Shown: piece by piece, positions 45,512-54,130 of the stretch
How positions within the stretch are numbered: the stretch's first letter is position 1
How the letters are laid out: the number at the start of each line of letters is the position of its first letter
Source: Demequina mangrovi
GTDB lineage: Bacteria > Actinomycetota > Actinomycetes > Actinomycetales > Demequinaceae
NCBI RefSeq assembly: GCF_000759715.1
Contig: NZ_BBLU01000004.1
Location: forward strand, 124,001 to 188,000
Length of the DNA: 64,000 nucleotides
Direction of reading: 5' to 3'
The notes under the pieces: model-generated
What the model saw: the letters and a program-made list of their open reading frames with translations, nothing else
Databases searched by the model: none
Told to the model about the DNA's origin: nothing
Made by a program: the position numbers and the translations under genes

Positions 45512-46831
45512 GTGACCATGCCTGCGCCCGCCCGCACGCCGCGCACCGCGTGGCTCGTGCTCGCCGCCGGCATCGCGCTGTACTTCATCGCCGTGGTCAA
45601 CCGCACGGCCCTGGGGGTCGCCGGCGTGGAGGCGCTCGACCGTTTCGGGATCGAGGCCACGTGGCTGTCGATGCTCGCGGTCGCGCAGGTCGCGGCCTAC
45701 GCCGCGCTGCAGCTCCCCGCCGGGGCGATGCTCGACCGTTGGGGCCCGCGGCGCCTCATGATCGGCGGGGCGCTGCTCATGGCGGTCGGCACGGGCCTGC
45801 TCGCGGTCACCACGTCGCTCGGCGTCGCGCTCGTCGCGCGCGTGCTCATCGGCGCGGGCGACGCGCCGATCTTCATCGCCGCGTGCCGCCTCATCCCGCA
45901 GTGGTTCCCGGCGCGCCGCGTCCCGGTGCTGGTCCAGATCACCGGCTTCGCCGGTCAGGCGGGCCAGCTCGCGACCGCGGTGCCCGTGGCGTGGCTGCTG
46001 CGCGAGGAGGGCTGGACCGTCGCGTTCGGCGCGCTCGCCGCGGTGACGCTCGCGCTCGCGGGGCTCGCCGGCCTCGGGATCCGCACGCCCGCCCCGCCGG
46101 ACGCACGCCCGCGCGCATCGTCCACCGGTCTCCGGGGCGCCATCCGCGAGGCGACCCGGCCCGCGGGCACCCGGCTCGGATTCTGGACGCACTTCCTGTC
46201 GCTGTTCCCCGCCAACACCGTGGCGCTGCTGTGGGGCGTGCCGTTCTTCCTCACCGCGCAGGGGCGCAGCGCGCGCGAGGCGAGCCTCCTGCTCATGACC
46301 ATCACCCTCGCGAAGATGGCCGCCGGCCCGCTCGCGGGCATGTACACCGCCCGTCACCCGCTGCGACGCAGCTGGCTGGTGCTCGCCTCCGCGTGCGCGA
46401 CGCTCGCGGCGTGGGCGGCGGTGCTCGTGCCGTCGACGCCGCGTCCGCTGTGGCAGCTGGTCGCCCTCATGGCGGTGATCGGCGCGGGCGGCCCGGTCTC
46501 GCTCATCGCGATGGACTACGCCCGCACCTTCAGCCCCGAGGAGCGGCTCGGCACGGCCACCGGATTCGTCAACGTGGGCGGCTTCGTCGCGACCATCGTG
46601 TCGATCCTGCTCGTCGGCGTGACGCTGCAGGCGGTCTCGCCCGCGGGCGCCTCGACGTACACGCTCGACGAGTACCGGATCGCCTTCGCGACGATGCTCG
46701 TGCCGTGGGTCGTCGGGGTGGTCGGGGTGCTGCGCAACCGGCGTCGCGCGCGCGCCGACATGGCCGCCGCCGGGGTGCTGGTCCCGCCGCTCCGCGAGGC
46801 CTGGAGGCGCTCTCAAAAGGGACGATGGTGA
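45512..46831 (+). CDS. MFS transporter, second of a tandem pair
   Basis: 439 residues, 12 helices, paralogue of the preceding carrier along its whole length. The GTG at 45512 follows GGGAGG; ATG two codons later (MPAPART) is possible. The gene has its own TAGCGT -10 candidate near 45484 and a U-rich terminator downstream, so it may be separately regulated. Two similar carriers may differ in substrate or be a recent duplication. Confidence 0.85.
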   Translation: MTMPAPARTPRTAWLVLAAGIALYFIAVVNRTALGVAGVEALDRFGIEATWLSMLAVAQVAAYAALQLPAGAMLDRWGPRRLMIGGALLMAVGTGLLAVTTSLGVALVARVLIGAGDAPIFIAACRLIPQWFPARRVPVLVQITGFAGQAGQLATAVPVAWLLREEGWTVAFGALAAVTLALAGLAGLGIRTPAPPDARPRASSTGLRGAIREATRPAGTRLGFWTHFLSLFPANTVALLWGVPFFLTAQGRSAREASLLLMTITLAKMAAGPLAGMYTARHPLRRSWLVLASACATLAAWAAVLVPSTPRPLWQLVALMAVIGAGGPVSLIAMDYARTFSPEERLGTATGFVNVGGFVATIVSILLVGVTLQAVSPAGASTYTLDEYRIAFATMLVPWVVGVVGVLRNRRRARADMAAAGVLVPPLREAWRRSQKGRW

Positions 46832-46884
46832 CGTTCACATCGCGGGTTTGACGAGGGGCCCGCCGTGGTCCCACAATCCTGCCA

Positions 46885-46926
46885 ACAGTGCGTGTCGGCT
46901 GAGAAAGTCGGCGCGCACTGTCTCTT
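46885..46926 (+). terminator. Rho-independent terminator after the MFS pair
   Basis: 15-bp stem ACAGTGCGTGTCGGC (46885-46899) and GTCGGCGCGCACTGT (46907-46921) with three G-T wobbles, loop TGAGAAA, then CTCTTTTTCTCC. It is the only classical U-tract terminator I found in the window. The rest of the gap to 47060 shows nothing beyond the TACCGT box. Confidence 0.85.
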
Positions 46927-47060
46927 TTTCTCCATGCCCCCGCCCGGATCCCGTTTCCTCCCTGTTGGTCCGGATCGTCCAGCTGCGCCGGTCCCGCGAG
47001 CGCCCGAGGGCGGCGGCGTGGTGCTCTCCGACGCCGTGACCTGACCGTTACCGTAGGACG

Positions 47061-50000
47061 GTGGTCGACTACATCGGGCGCGCGCTCGTCGCGGACGCCC
47101 TACGCGAATGGAGGGAGCAGCTCCAGCAGCTCGCGACCGTGTCACCGCTGCGCGATCTCGCAGCGAGCGAGACGACGATCGTCGATCTCCGCGGCTCTCA
47201 CCCGGGCGGCCTCGCGCCCCTGTTCGCCGGTCGCGCGACCTCGCTCGCCGCGCTGATCCGCGACCCCGAGCACTACGCCCAGGCGCTCCATCGCGCGCGG
47301 GTCATCCGCGAGAACGCGGATCGCGTCAAGGCGGCCACCGGCGTGTGGACCGCGGCGATGGTGGTGGGCACCGTCGCCTGGAACGAGGACGGCCGCCGCC
47401 GCGAGCTGCCGCTCGTGATGCGACCCGTCCACTTCGAGCCGGGCCGCCAGGGCGACGTGCTCGTCACGATGCTCGACCAGGTCGCCGTCAACCCCGTCTT
47501 CGTCGCCGAGGCGCGCGAGCGCGGCGTCGGAGCGGGTCTCCCGGGCGTCACCCCTGTCGCGGGACCGGGCGTCGAGTTCGATCCGCGCCCGCTGTGGCAG
47601 CACGTGCGCGGCCTCGGCGAGGCCTTCCCCGAGATCGAGGTGGGCGACCGGCTGTTCGTCGGGGCGTTCGACGACCCCGAGCAGCGCCTGCTCGACGACC
47701 TCGACGACATGGACGCCGTCATCGGCGCCTCGGACATCCTCGCGGCCACCGCCGGGGACCGCGAGGCACAGGCGATGCTCGCGCAGCCGTTGCCCGCGTT
47801 CCCCACGGGCGACCGCGACCCCTTCGCCGAGCGCGGCGTCGGCGATCTCGACGACGCGGGCTTCGCGGCGCTCGACCTCATCGCCACCGGCCGCTCCGTG
47901 TTCCTCCAGGCGCCCCCGGGATCCGATCCTGCGGGCACCGTGGCGGCGATCATGGCGGACGCGGCCGCCTCGGGGCGCGCCGTCATGGCCGTCGGCGGCA
48001 CCGAGCAGGCCGCGCGCGCCGTCGCGCGCCGGCTCGACCGCGTCGGCGCGTCGGACGCCTACATCTCCGGCGCCGTCGGGTCCTGGAACGAGACCGCGCG
48101 ACGCCGTCTGCTCACCTCGATGACGATGGGCGTCGACGACGTGGACGACGAGGCGCTCCGCTCCGCGGGCGAGAGCCTGCTCACGGCGCGCCACGAGCTC
48201 CAGGGGCGCCTCGACGCGCTCCACCGTTCGCATCGTCCGTGGGACGTGAGCGCGTACGACGCCGTCCAGGCCGTGGTCCGGCTCATCTCGACGGCGCCCG
48301 CGCCGCAGACCCAGCTGCGCCTGGGCCCCGAGGCCGCGGCGCTCGTGGCCGAGCACGGCTTCGCCTCCGTCGCGCACGCGATGAACGAGCAGCTGCACCC
48401 GGACGCGCAGAAGGAGGAGCCCGCTCCGGCCCCCGCGCCCGCGACCACCGCGCTCGTGCCCTGGTGGTCGACGGTCACCGAGGATCCCGCGGAGGGCGCC
48501 CGCCTCGACGAGGCGCTCGCGACCCTGGTGGTGCGCCACCTGCCGAAGATGCGCGCGGAGGCGCAGATCGCCGCGCACGAGACCGGCATGGACGAGGCGC
48601 CCACGATCGCGGCCTGGGCCGACCAGGTGGGCCTGTTCACCGACCTGCGCGTCACGCTCGAGATCTTCTCCCCGGCGGTGTTCCACCGCTCGCTGCACGA
48701 TCTCGTGGCGGCCACCGCCCCGCCCGGCACGCCCCAGGCGGGCGAGCTCGCCCGCCGGGACCGTCGCGCGCTCCGCCGCCGCGCCGTCGAGCTGCTGCGA
48801 CCCGGCCGCACCAAGGACGAGCTGCACCAGCACCTCCTCGACGCGCACGCCCAGGCGCTGCGCTGGCGCGCGCACTGCTCCGCGGGCGGCTGGCCCGTGG
48901 TGCCTGACGACTTTGACCTCTACTCCGACCGCATCGACCAGGCGCTGCGCCTGTGGTCGCGGATCGCCGAGCCCGTCGCGGCGGTGTCCGGCGAGAAGGA
49001 GCTGCTCGACCAGCCGTGGGACCGCGTGCGCGAGGTCCTCGAGCGGCTCGCCGAGGGCGTCCCCGGCACCCTCGAGGCGGCCGAGGCGCTCCCGATCGAG
49101 CGCGACGTCGAGGCCGCCGGCCTGGGCCCGCTGCTCGCCGAGCTGCGCGAGCGCGACGCGTCGCCCGAGCAGGTGCGCCGCGACCTCGAGTTCGCGTGGT
49201 GGGCCTCGGCCTTCGACTCGATCGTCTCGGCCGACCCCCGCCTCACCGAGGAGGGGGCGATGGGCCGCGTGGTCGAGCGCTTCCTCGTGTGCGACCGCGA
49301 CTTCGCCGAGTCGCGCGTCGGTCCCCTCATGCGCGCGGTGGCCGAGCGTCGCCGCCTCGCGATCGCGCGCCACCCGGACTCCGCGCGCGACCTCTTCGCC
49401 ACCCTCGTCGAGGGCGCCGACGCGCCCTACCGCGAGCTGTGGCGTGCGCATCCGGCGCTTGTGACCGCGCTGCGGCCCGCGGTGCTCGCCACCGCCGAGC
49501 AGGTCTCGCGGCTCGCGCCGCCCTCGCGCTGCGTCGACGTCGCGATCGTGTTCGGCGCGGAGTCTCTCGCGCTCGCGGAGACCGTTCCCACGCTCGCCCG
49601 CGCCCGCCAGGTGATCGTGGTGGGGGACGCCGAGTCCGCGACGCGCAGCGCCGTCACCGCCCTCGCCCACCTGCTCCCGCGGGTGTCGTTGCACTCGGCC
49701 CCGCAGCCGCGCGACCCGCGCGTCACGGGGGTGCTCGGCACCCTCGCGTACGGCCGCGCGCTCAGCTCCCTTCCGTCCGCCGGGCAGCCTCACGCGCTCA
49801 CGGTCACCGTGCTCGACGCGCGGGGCACCGCCGTCGCGGGGGAGCGCACGGTCGAGTCGACCCGCGCCGAGGTCGCCGCCGTGATCGAGCACGCCGATGC
49901 GGCGGTGCACTCGATGCCGCGGCGCACCCTCGCGATCGTCGCGGGCAACGAGCTCCACGCCGCGCGGCTGCGCGACGGCCTCGAGGAGCGCGGCGCGCGC

Positions 50001-51287
50001 CTGGCCGAGTCGGTCGACGTGGTCACGCTCGGCAACGCCGCAGGGCTCGACGTCGACGAGGTGATCCTCACGCTCGGCTACGCCCGGGAGACCGACGGCA
50101 CCCTGCCCTCGCGGCTCGGCGTGCTGTCCGAGGAGTCCGGCGGCCGCACCCTCGCCCAGGCCGTCGTGGCGAGCCACGAGGCGCTCACGCTCATCACGTC
50201 GCTCGGCACCGACGACCTCGCCGCGATCGCCGAGGGCGGCGACGCGGAGGGCATCGACGGGCTGCGCGACCTCATCGCCGCATCGTCCACCGAGCCTGTG
50301 CCCGCCGAGCGTCCCGAGCCCGCCCCGGGCGACTGGCTGCTCGCCGACATCGCGTCGCGGCTGCGGGCCCAGGGGTACGCGGTGCACGTGCGCTACGGCA
50401 CCGGCGCGGACGCGATCCCGCTGGTGGTCGGCGGCCGCCACGACCGCGGCTACTCCGTCGCGGTGGTCACCGACGAGGCCGTGCGCCTCAGCGGGACGAG
50501 CATCCGGGACCGCATGCGCCGTCAGTACGGCGGCCTCGAGGCGCTCGGGTGGACCGTGGTGTCGCTGTGGACCCTCGACGTGTTCATGGATCCCGACGCG
50601 GCCGTCGCATCGATCGTCGACGCCGTGGAGAGCCATCGCGCCCCGCTGGTGTGGGAGCAGCCCTCGCTCGATCTCGGTGTCGAGACGTCCGCGATCCGCG
50701 TGCCGGTCGAGGACGTCTTCGACGTCGACGCGGTCGAGGAGGTCACGGGCGCCGAGGACTCCGAGCCTGCGGACGCGGACGATGCGCCGGGGGACGACGC
50801 GCCCGAGCAGCCCGTGGAGGCGCCCGACATCACGCTCGGCATCTCGGTCATGCTGGCGGAGCACATCCTCGCCGACAAGGTCGAGACGCGGGCGCTCGCG
50901 GTCCAGCAGGAGCTCGATCTCGACTCCGTGGTGCCCGAGGCGCAGGATGAGGACATGACCGACCCGACCGTCCCCGACGACGCCTTCGAGGACGTCGACG
51001 AGCCCGAGGACCGGCCCGAGCAGGACGTCGACCCGGTGGAGCAGCCGGAGGAGGCCGAGGCCGAGCCCGAGACCGAGACCGAGGCCCAGCCCGAGTCTGA
51101 GGCGCCGGCCGAGCCCGAGCAGAAGCCCGAGCCCGAGACCGCCGCCATCCGCCCGGCGTCACGCACCGCCGGCCGTCCGCTCATCCCGACGCGAGCGAGC
51201 GAGGACCTCGACGAGGGCTGGGGCGGCGGCTACGGCGGGTCGAGCCGCGACGAGGAGATCAAGCGCGAGCGTCCGCCGCACTGGTGA
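47061..51287 (+). CDS. giant SF1 helicase/nuclease-like protein (DUF4011 type), apparently degenerate
   Basis: 1408 residues. The central part resembles the SF1 helicases with attached PD-(D/E)XK nuclease found in DUF4011 proteins. The Walker A position near 281-293 reads VFLQAPPGSDPAG: the GKT is gone, although the flanks (VMAVGGTEQAARAVARRL) still look like motif Ia. SF1 motif V/VI-like LGNAAGLDVDEVILTLGYARE lies near 995. Residues about 1090-1205 mirror the C-terminal nuclease domain (IRDRMRRQYGGLEALGWTVVSLWTLDVF) but lack the expected Asp/Glu-X-Lys set. An acidic Pro/Glu tail runs from about 1230 to 1390. GTG 47061 follows TACCGT (47049-47054) by 6 nt. Probably a structural or regulatory DNA-binding protein now. 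Confidence 0.7.
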   Translation: MVDYIGRALVADALREWREQLQQLATVSPLRDLAASETTIVDLRGSHPGGLAPLFAGRATSLAALIRDPEHYAQALHRARVIRENADRVKAATGVWTAAMVVGTVAWNEDGRRRELPLVMRPVHFEPGRQGDVLVTMLDQVAVNPVFVAEARERGVGAGLPGVTPVAGPGVEFDPRPLWQHVRGLGEAFPEIEVGDRLFVGAFDDPEQRLLDDLDDMDAVIGASDILAATAGDREAQAMLAQPLPAFPTGDRDPFAERGVGDLDDAGFAALDLIATGRSVFLQAPPGSDPAGTVAAIMADAAASGRAVMAVGGTEQAARAVARRLDRVGASDAYISGAVGSWNETARRRLLTSMTMGVDDVDDEALRSAGESLLTARHELQGRLDALHRSHRPWDVSAYDAVQAVVRLISTAPAPQTQLRLGPEAAALVAEHGFASVAHAMNEQLHPDAQKEEPAPAPAPATTALVPWWSTVTEDPAEGARLDEALATLVVRHLPKMRAEAQIAAHETGMDEAPTIAAWADQVGLFTDLRVTLEIFSPAVFHRSLHDLVAATAPPGTPQAGELARRDRRALRRRAVELLRPGRTKDELHQHLLDAHAQALRWRAHCSAGGWPVVPDDFDLYSDRIDQALRLWSRIAEPVAAVSGEKELLDQPWDRVREVLERLAEGVPGTLEAAEALPIERDVEAAGLGPLLAELRERDASPEQVRRDLEFAWWASAFDSIVSADPRLTEEGAMGRVVERFLVCDRDFAESRVGPLMRAVAERRRLAIARHPDSARDLFATLVEGADAPYRELWRAHPALVTALRPAVLATAEQVSRLAPPSRCVDVAIVFGAESLALAETVPTLARARQVIVVGDAESATRSAVTALAHLLPRVSLHSAPQPRDPRVTGVLGTLAYGRALSSLPSAGQPHALTVTVLDARGTAVAGERTVESTRAEVAAVIEHADAAVHSMPRRTLAIVAGNELHAARLRDGLEERGARLAESVDVVTLGNAAGLDVDEVILTLGYARETDGTLPSRLGVLSEESGGRTLAQAVVASHEALTLITSLGTDDLAAIAEGGDAEGIDGLRDLIAASSTEPVPAERPEPAPGDWLLADIASRLRAQGYAVHVRYGTGADAIPLVVGGRHDRGYSVAVVTDEAVRLSGTSIRDRMRRQYGGLEALGWTVVSLWTLDVFMDPDAAVASIVDAVESHRAPLVWEQPSLDLGVETSAIRVPVEDVFDVDAVEEVTGAEDSEPADADDAPGDDAPEQPVEAPDITLGISVMLAEHILADKVETRALAVQQELDLDSVVPEAQDEDMTDPTVPDDAFEDVDEPEDRPEQDVDPVEQPEEAEAEPETETEAQPESEAPAEPEQKPEPETAAIRPASRTAGRPLIPTRASEDLDEGWGGGYGGSSRDEEIKRERPPHW

Positions 51288-51312
51288 GCCGCCTCGGCTC
51301 CAGGGGCATGAG

Positions 51313-51345
51313 AAGGGCCGCGCCGGATGGCGCGGCCCTTGCTTT
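51313..51345 (+). terminator. terminator after the helicase-like gene
   Basis: Perfect 12-bp stem AAGGGCCGCGCC (51313-51324) and GGCGCGGCCCTT (51329-51340), loop GGAT, then GCTTT. Also serves the convergent fmdB-like gene. Confidence 0.8.
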
Positions 51346-51353
51346 CGAGCGGG

Positions 51354-51560
51354 TCAGGACGCGCTGGACGTCGACTTCGACTCGGAGCGGGAGTCGGTGC
51401 GGTAGAAGCCCGATCCCTTGAAGGTCACCCCGACGGCGCCGAAGCGCTTGCGCACGGGCGCGGTGCACTCGGGGCACTCGGTCAGGGCGGCGTCGTGGAT
51501 GGACTGGACCGCATCGAACGCGTGGTCGCACGCGGTGCACGCGTAGGAGTACGTAGGCAT
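51354..51560 (-). CDS. FmdB-family zinc-ribbon protein
   Basis: 68 residues from ATG 51558-51560. Zinc ribbon MPTYSYACTACDHAF (CxxC) and LTECPECTAPV (CxxC), then the family's FKGSGFYRTD and a Ser-rich tail. Role unknown; FmdB proteins are small putative regulators. Minus-strand TAGAAT (51568-51573) lies 7 nt upstream of the ATG, so it is likely leaderless, and that -10 box overlaps the stop codon of the cyclo-ligase gene. Confidence 0.88.
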   Translation of the reverse strand: MPTYSYACTACDHAFDAVQSIHDAALTECPECTAPVRKRFGAVGVTFKGSGFYRTDSRSESKSTSSAS

Positions 51561-51570
51561 GGGGGCCATT

Positions 51571-52200
51571 CTACGCGGGGAGCGAGTGTGCTCCTTCGGG
51601 GGTGATGACCATGTCGACGCCGAGGTCGTGACGCTCGCGCGGCAGCGGTTCGGCGGCGCCGTCTCGGACCTCGTTCGCGAACGTGAGCGCGATGACGGGC
51701 GAGCTGGGCCGCGCGTCCATGAGCGCGCGGTCGTACCAGCCGCCTCCCTGACCGAGCCGGGTCCCGCTCGTGTCGACCGCGAGGGCCGGCACCACGATCA
51801 CGTCGGCGTCGGCGAGCGTGGTCGACGGCAGGAACTCGCCGCTCGGCTCCGGCGGGCGGCCCGGGGCGCGCTCCACCAGGTCCTCGATGCCGTGATAGAC
51901 GCCCCAGCCGCGCTGGAGGCCGTCGCCCAGCATCGGGATGAGGACACGGATGCCGCGCCGGTGAAGCGCCTCGATGAGCGGACCGGTGCCCGGCTCATGC
52001 GGCCGCGACGCGTAGACCGAGACGCAGCCGGCCTCCTGGATCGAGGTCAGCGCGAGCACATGGTCGCGAAGAGCGGCGGCCGCCTCCTGGCGCCGCCGCT
52101 CGCTCCGCTGGAGCCTCTCGCGTCGGATCGTCGCCCTGAGGTGCGCCTTCGCCTCGTCCGGTTCGAGTGCGCGCACAGAGCTGTCGGACATCGGCGTCAT
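51571..52200 (-). CDS. 5-formyltetrahydrofolate cyclo-ligase
   Basis: 209 residues. Converts 5-formyl-THF to 5,10-methenyl-THF with ATP, rescuing folate. Conserved SVYASRPHEPGT, VPALAVDTSGTRLGQGGGWYDRAL (nucleotide/substrate loop) and a basic N-terminal helix RATIRRERLQRS. Start: ATG 52200 sits 7 nt from CACAAT (52208-52213, minus strand) and is preferred; ATG 52209 and 52191 are also possible. Divergent from glp; the same neighbours occur in Streptomyces. Confidence 0.93.
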   Translation of the reverse strand: MTPMSDSSVRALEPDEAKAHLRATIRRERLQRSERRRQEAAAALRDHVLALTSIQEAGCVSVYASRPHEPGTGPLIEALHRRGIRVLIPMLGDGLQRGWGVYHGIEDLVERAPGRPPEPSGEFLPSTTLADADVIVVPALAVDTSGTRLGQGGGWYDRALMDARPSSPVIALTFANEVRDGAAEPLPRERHDLGVDMVITPEGAHSLPA

Positions 52201-52267
52201 GGGCTCCATTGTGCCAAAGTTCGGTAAATCTTTGTTCCACCCTCGGGCATGTCCCTAGGCTTCCCTC

Positions 52268-53500
52268 ATGCATCAGGCCGGAGCCGACGTGATCGCCCGC
52301 ACCCTCGACGAGCATCGTGACGCGGTGACGCGTGCGCTCGCCCCGATCCCGCCGCTGACCGTGCTGGTCGGCGACGCCGCGGGCGCGACGCTCGTGGAGC
52401 CGCTCGTCGCGGAGGCGGCGCTGCCGCGTCACGACGTGGCGGCGTGGGACGGCTACGCGGTGCGGGCCTCCGACGTGCCGCTCGCGCATGCGCTCCCCGT
52501 GGCGCACGAGGTCGCATTCAACGACCGCGGACCCCGCCGTCACCTGCCTGGCACCGCGGCCCGCGTCGCGTCCGGCATGGCGGTCCCCGCGGGCGCCGAT
52601 GCGGTGGTCCCGCTCGCCGCGACCGACCACGGCGTCGCGCGCGTCGCGATCACGGGCGAGGTCGAGGCCGGCACGGGGATCCGAGCCGCAGGAACCGATG
52701 CGGAGTCCGGGCGGCTGCTCGTTCCCGCCGGGCGGCGTCTCGGCGGCCGCGAGCTCGCGCTGGCGGCGGCGCTCGGGCATTCGCGCCTCACGGTGCGGCC
52801 CGTGCCGCGCGTGGTGGTCGTCGCGACGGGGAGCGAGCTGGTCGACGTCGGCTCGGGGCGTCCGGGCGTTCCGGAGGCGACGGCGCACCTCATCGCCGTC
52901 GCCGCCCGCAACGCCGGCGCGCACGCCGTCCGCGTGGGGCCGGTGCCGGACGACCGCACGGCGCTGCGCACCGCGCTCGAGGACCAGCTGGTCCGCGCCG
53001 ACCTGCTCATCGTCACCGGCGGTCTCAGCGACGCCGAGTCGGACACGGTCGTGTCCGTGCTCCGGGACCTGGGACGCGTGGACGATGTCGCGCTCGCCTT
53101 CGCGCCCGGGCCGCACCACGCCTTCGCGATGCTGGGCGAGGACGGTGCGCGGCAGGTGCCCGCGATCGCGCTGCCCGGCTCGCCGGTGGCGGCCGCGCTC
53201 GCCTTCGAGGCCTACGTGAGGCCCGCGCTGCGGCGCATGTGCGGCTTCACCGAGTCGGTCCGCCCCGGCGTGCGCGCGCGCTTCTCGACCGGGTGGCCGT
53301 CGCCGGCCGGGATCACGCAGGCCGTGCCCGTGTGCCTGGGGCTCGACCGCGAGGGCCATGTCACCGCGACCCCGGCATGCGATCCGGGAGACGTCACCCT
53401 CGCCGCCCTGGGCGACGCCGACGGCATCGCGTGGGTCGACCCTGCGGTCACCGAGGTGCGCGCGGGCGACGTCATGCGCTGCACCGTGTGGGACGACTGA
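52268..53500 (+). CDS. glp: gephyrin-like molybdotransferase Glp (MoeA homologue)
   Basis: 410 residues with all MoeA domains: AAWDGYAVRASDVP, GAGIR-like GTGIRAAGTDAE, MoCF domain VATGSELVDVGSGRPG and GGLSDAESDTV, C-terminal beta domain from about 335. In MoeA the MoCF motif is usually GGVSVGDYD; the altered GGLSDAESD argues against simple molybdate insertion. Followed by rimJ-like and sepX genes, the conserved order in which the corynebacterial MoeA homologue Glp binds FtsZ and works with the membrane receptor GlpR/SepX. ATG follows TAGGCT (52256-52261) by 6 nt. Confidence 0.8.
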   Translation: MHQAGADVIARTLDEHRDAVTRALAPIPPLTVLVGDAAGATLVEPLVAEAALPRHDVAAWDGYAVRASDVPLAHALPVAHEVAFNDRGPRRHLPGTAARVASGMAVPAGADAVVPLAATDHGVARVAITGEVEAGTGIRAAGTDAESGRLLVPAGRRLGGRELALAAALGHSRLTVRPVPRVVVVATGSELVDVGSGRPGVPEATAHLIAVAARNAGAHAVRVGPVPDDRTALRTALEDQLVRADLLIVTGGLSDAESDTVVSVLRDLGRVDDVALAFAPGPHHAFAMLGEDGARQVPAIALPGSPVAAALAFEAYVRPALRRMCGFTESVRPGVRARFSTGWPSPAGITQAVPVCLGLDREGHVTATPACDPGDVTLAALGDADGIAWVDPAVTEVRAGDVMRCTVWDD

Positions 53501-54078
53501 TGCCGTCCGGCCCGGTGCTCGAGTCCGCCGGGGTGCGGCTGCGCGCGCTGCGGCCCCGCGACGAGGCCGAATGGATGGACCTCCGCGCCCGCAACCGCGA
53601 GTGGCTGCGGCGTTGGGAGGCGACGCTGCCGCCCGAGGCGCAGGCGGCGGACATGTCCTTCCGGGCCTTCACGCGGCTCGAGCGGCGGCAGCGGCGCGAG
53701 CTGTCCGCGCTGCCCTTCGCCATCGAGGTGGACCGGAGGCTCGTGGGGCGCGTCGCGGTGGCGGGCATCCAGTGGGGCGCTCAGCGCTCGGCCTCGCTGG
53801 GCTACTGGATCGACGAGGGCTACACAGGCCGCGGGATCGTCACCCGCGCGGCGGCGATGGCCGCGACGTACGCCTTCGACATCGGCCTGCACCGCCTCGA
53901 GATCGCGATCCGGCCGGAGAACGCGGCGAGCCGGCGCATCGCCGAGAAGCTGGACTTCACGGAGGAGGGGGAGCGGCGCTCGTACCTCTTCATCGACGGG
54001 GCCTGGAGGGACCACCTGATCTTCGCCCGAACTCAAGACGACCCTCGTCCGAGCCGATATTGGGACGTCGACGGCTGA
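53500..54078 (+). CDS. GNAT-family N-acetyltransferase, RimJ/RimL-like
   Basis: 192 residues. GNAT core: acetyl-CoA loop YTGRGIVTRAAAMAATYAF (Q/RxxGxG/A form), HRLEIAIRPENAASRRIAEKLDF as the C-terminal half. Typical of ribosomal-protein or protein N-terminal acetylases; substrate unknown. ATG overlaps the glp stop by one base (TGATG), and the next gene is sepX, so it is embedded in a divisome operon. Confidence 0.88.
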   Translation: MPSGPVLESAGVRLRALRPRDEAEWMDLRARNREWLRRWEATLPPEAQAADMSFRAFTRLERRQRRELSALPFAIEVDRRLVGRVAVAGIQWGAQRSASLGYWIDEGYTGRGIVTRAAAMAATYAFDIGLHRLEIAIRPENAASRRIAEKLDFTEEGERRSYLFIDGAWRDHLIFARTQDDPRPSRYWDVDG

Positions 54079-54130
54079 CACGCCGCGCGCCCTGCGCGGG
54101 TCGCGGGCCGCACGGTCGTACGGTCGTCCC

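Noticed and set aside
47142-50864. 1240-codon open frame opposite the giant helicase-like gene
   Set aside because: Arg/His/Gly-rich composition and mirror codon bias are typical of an antisense frame in high-GC DNA; no domain or ribosome site.
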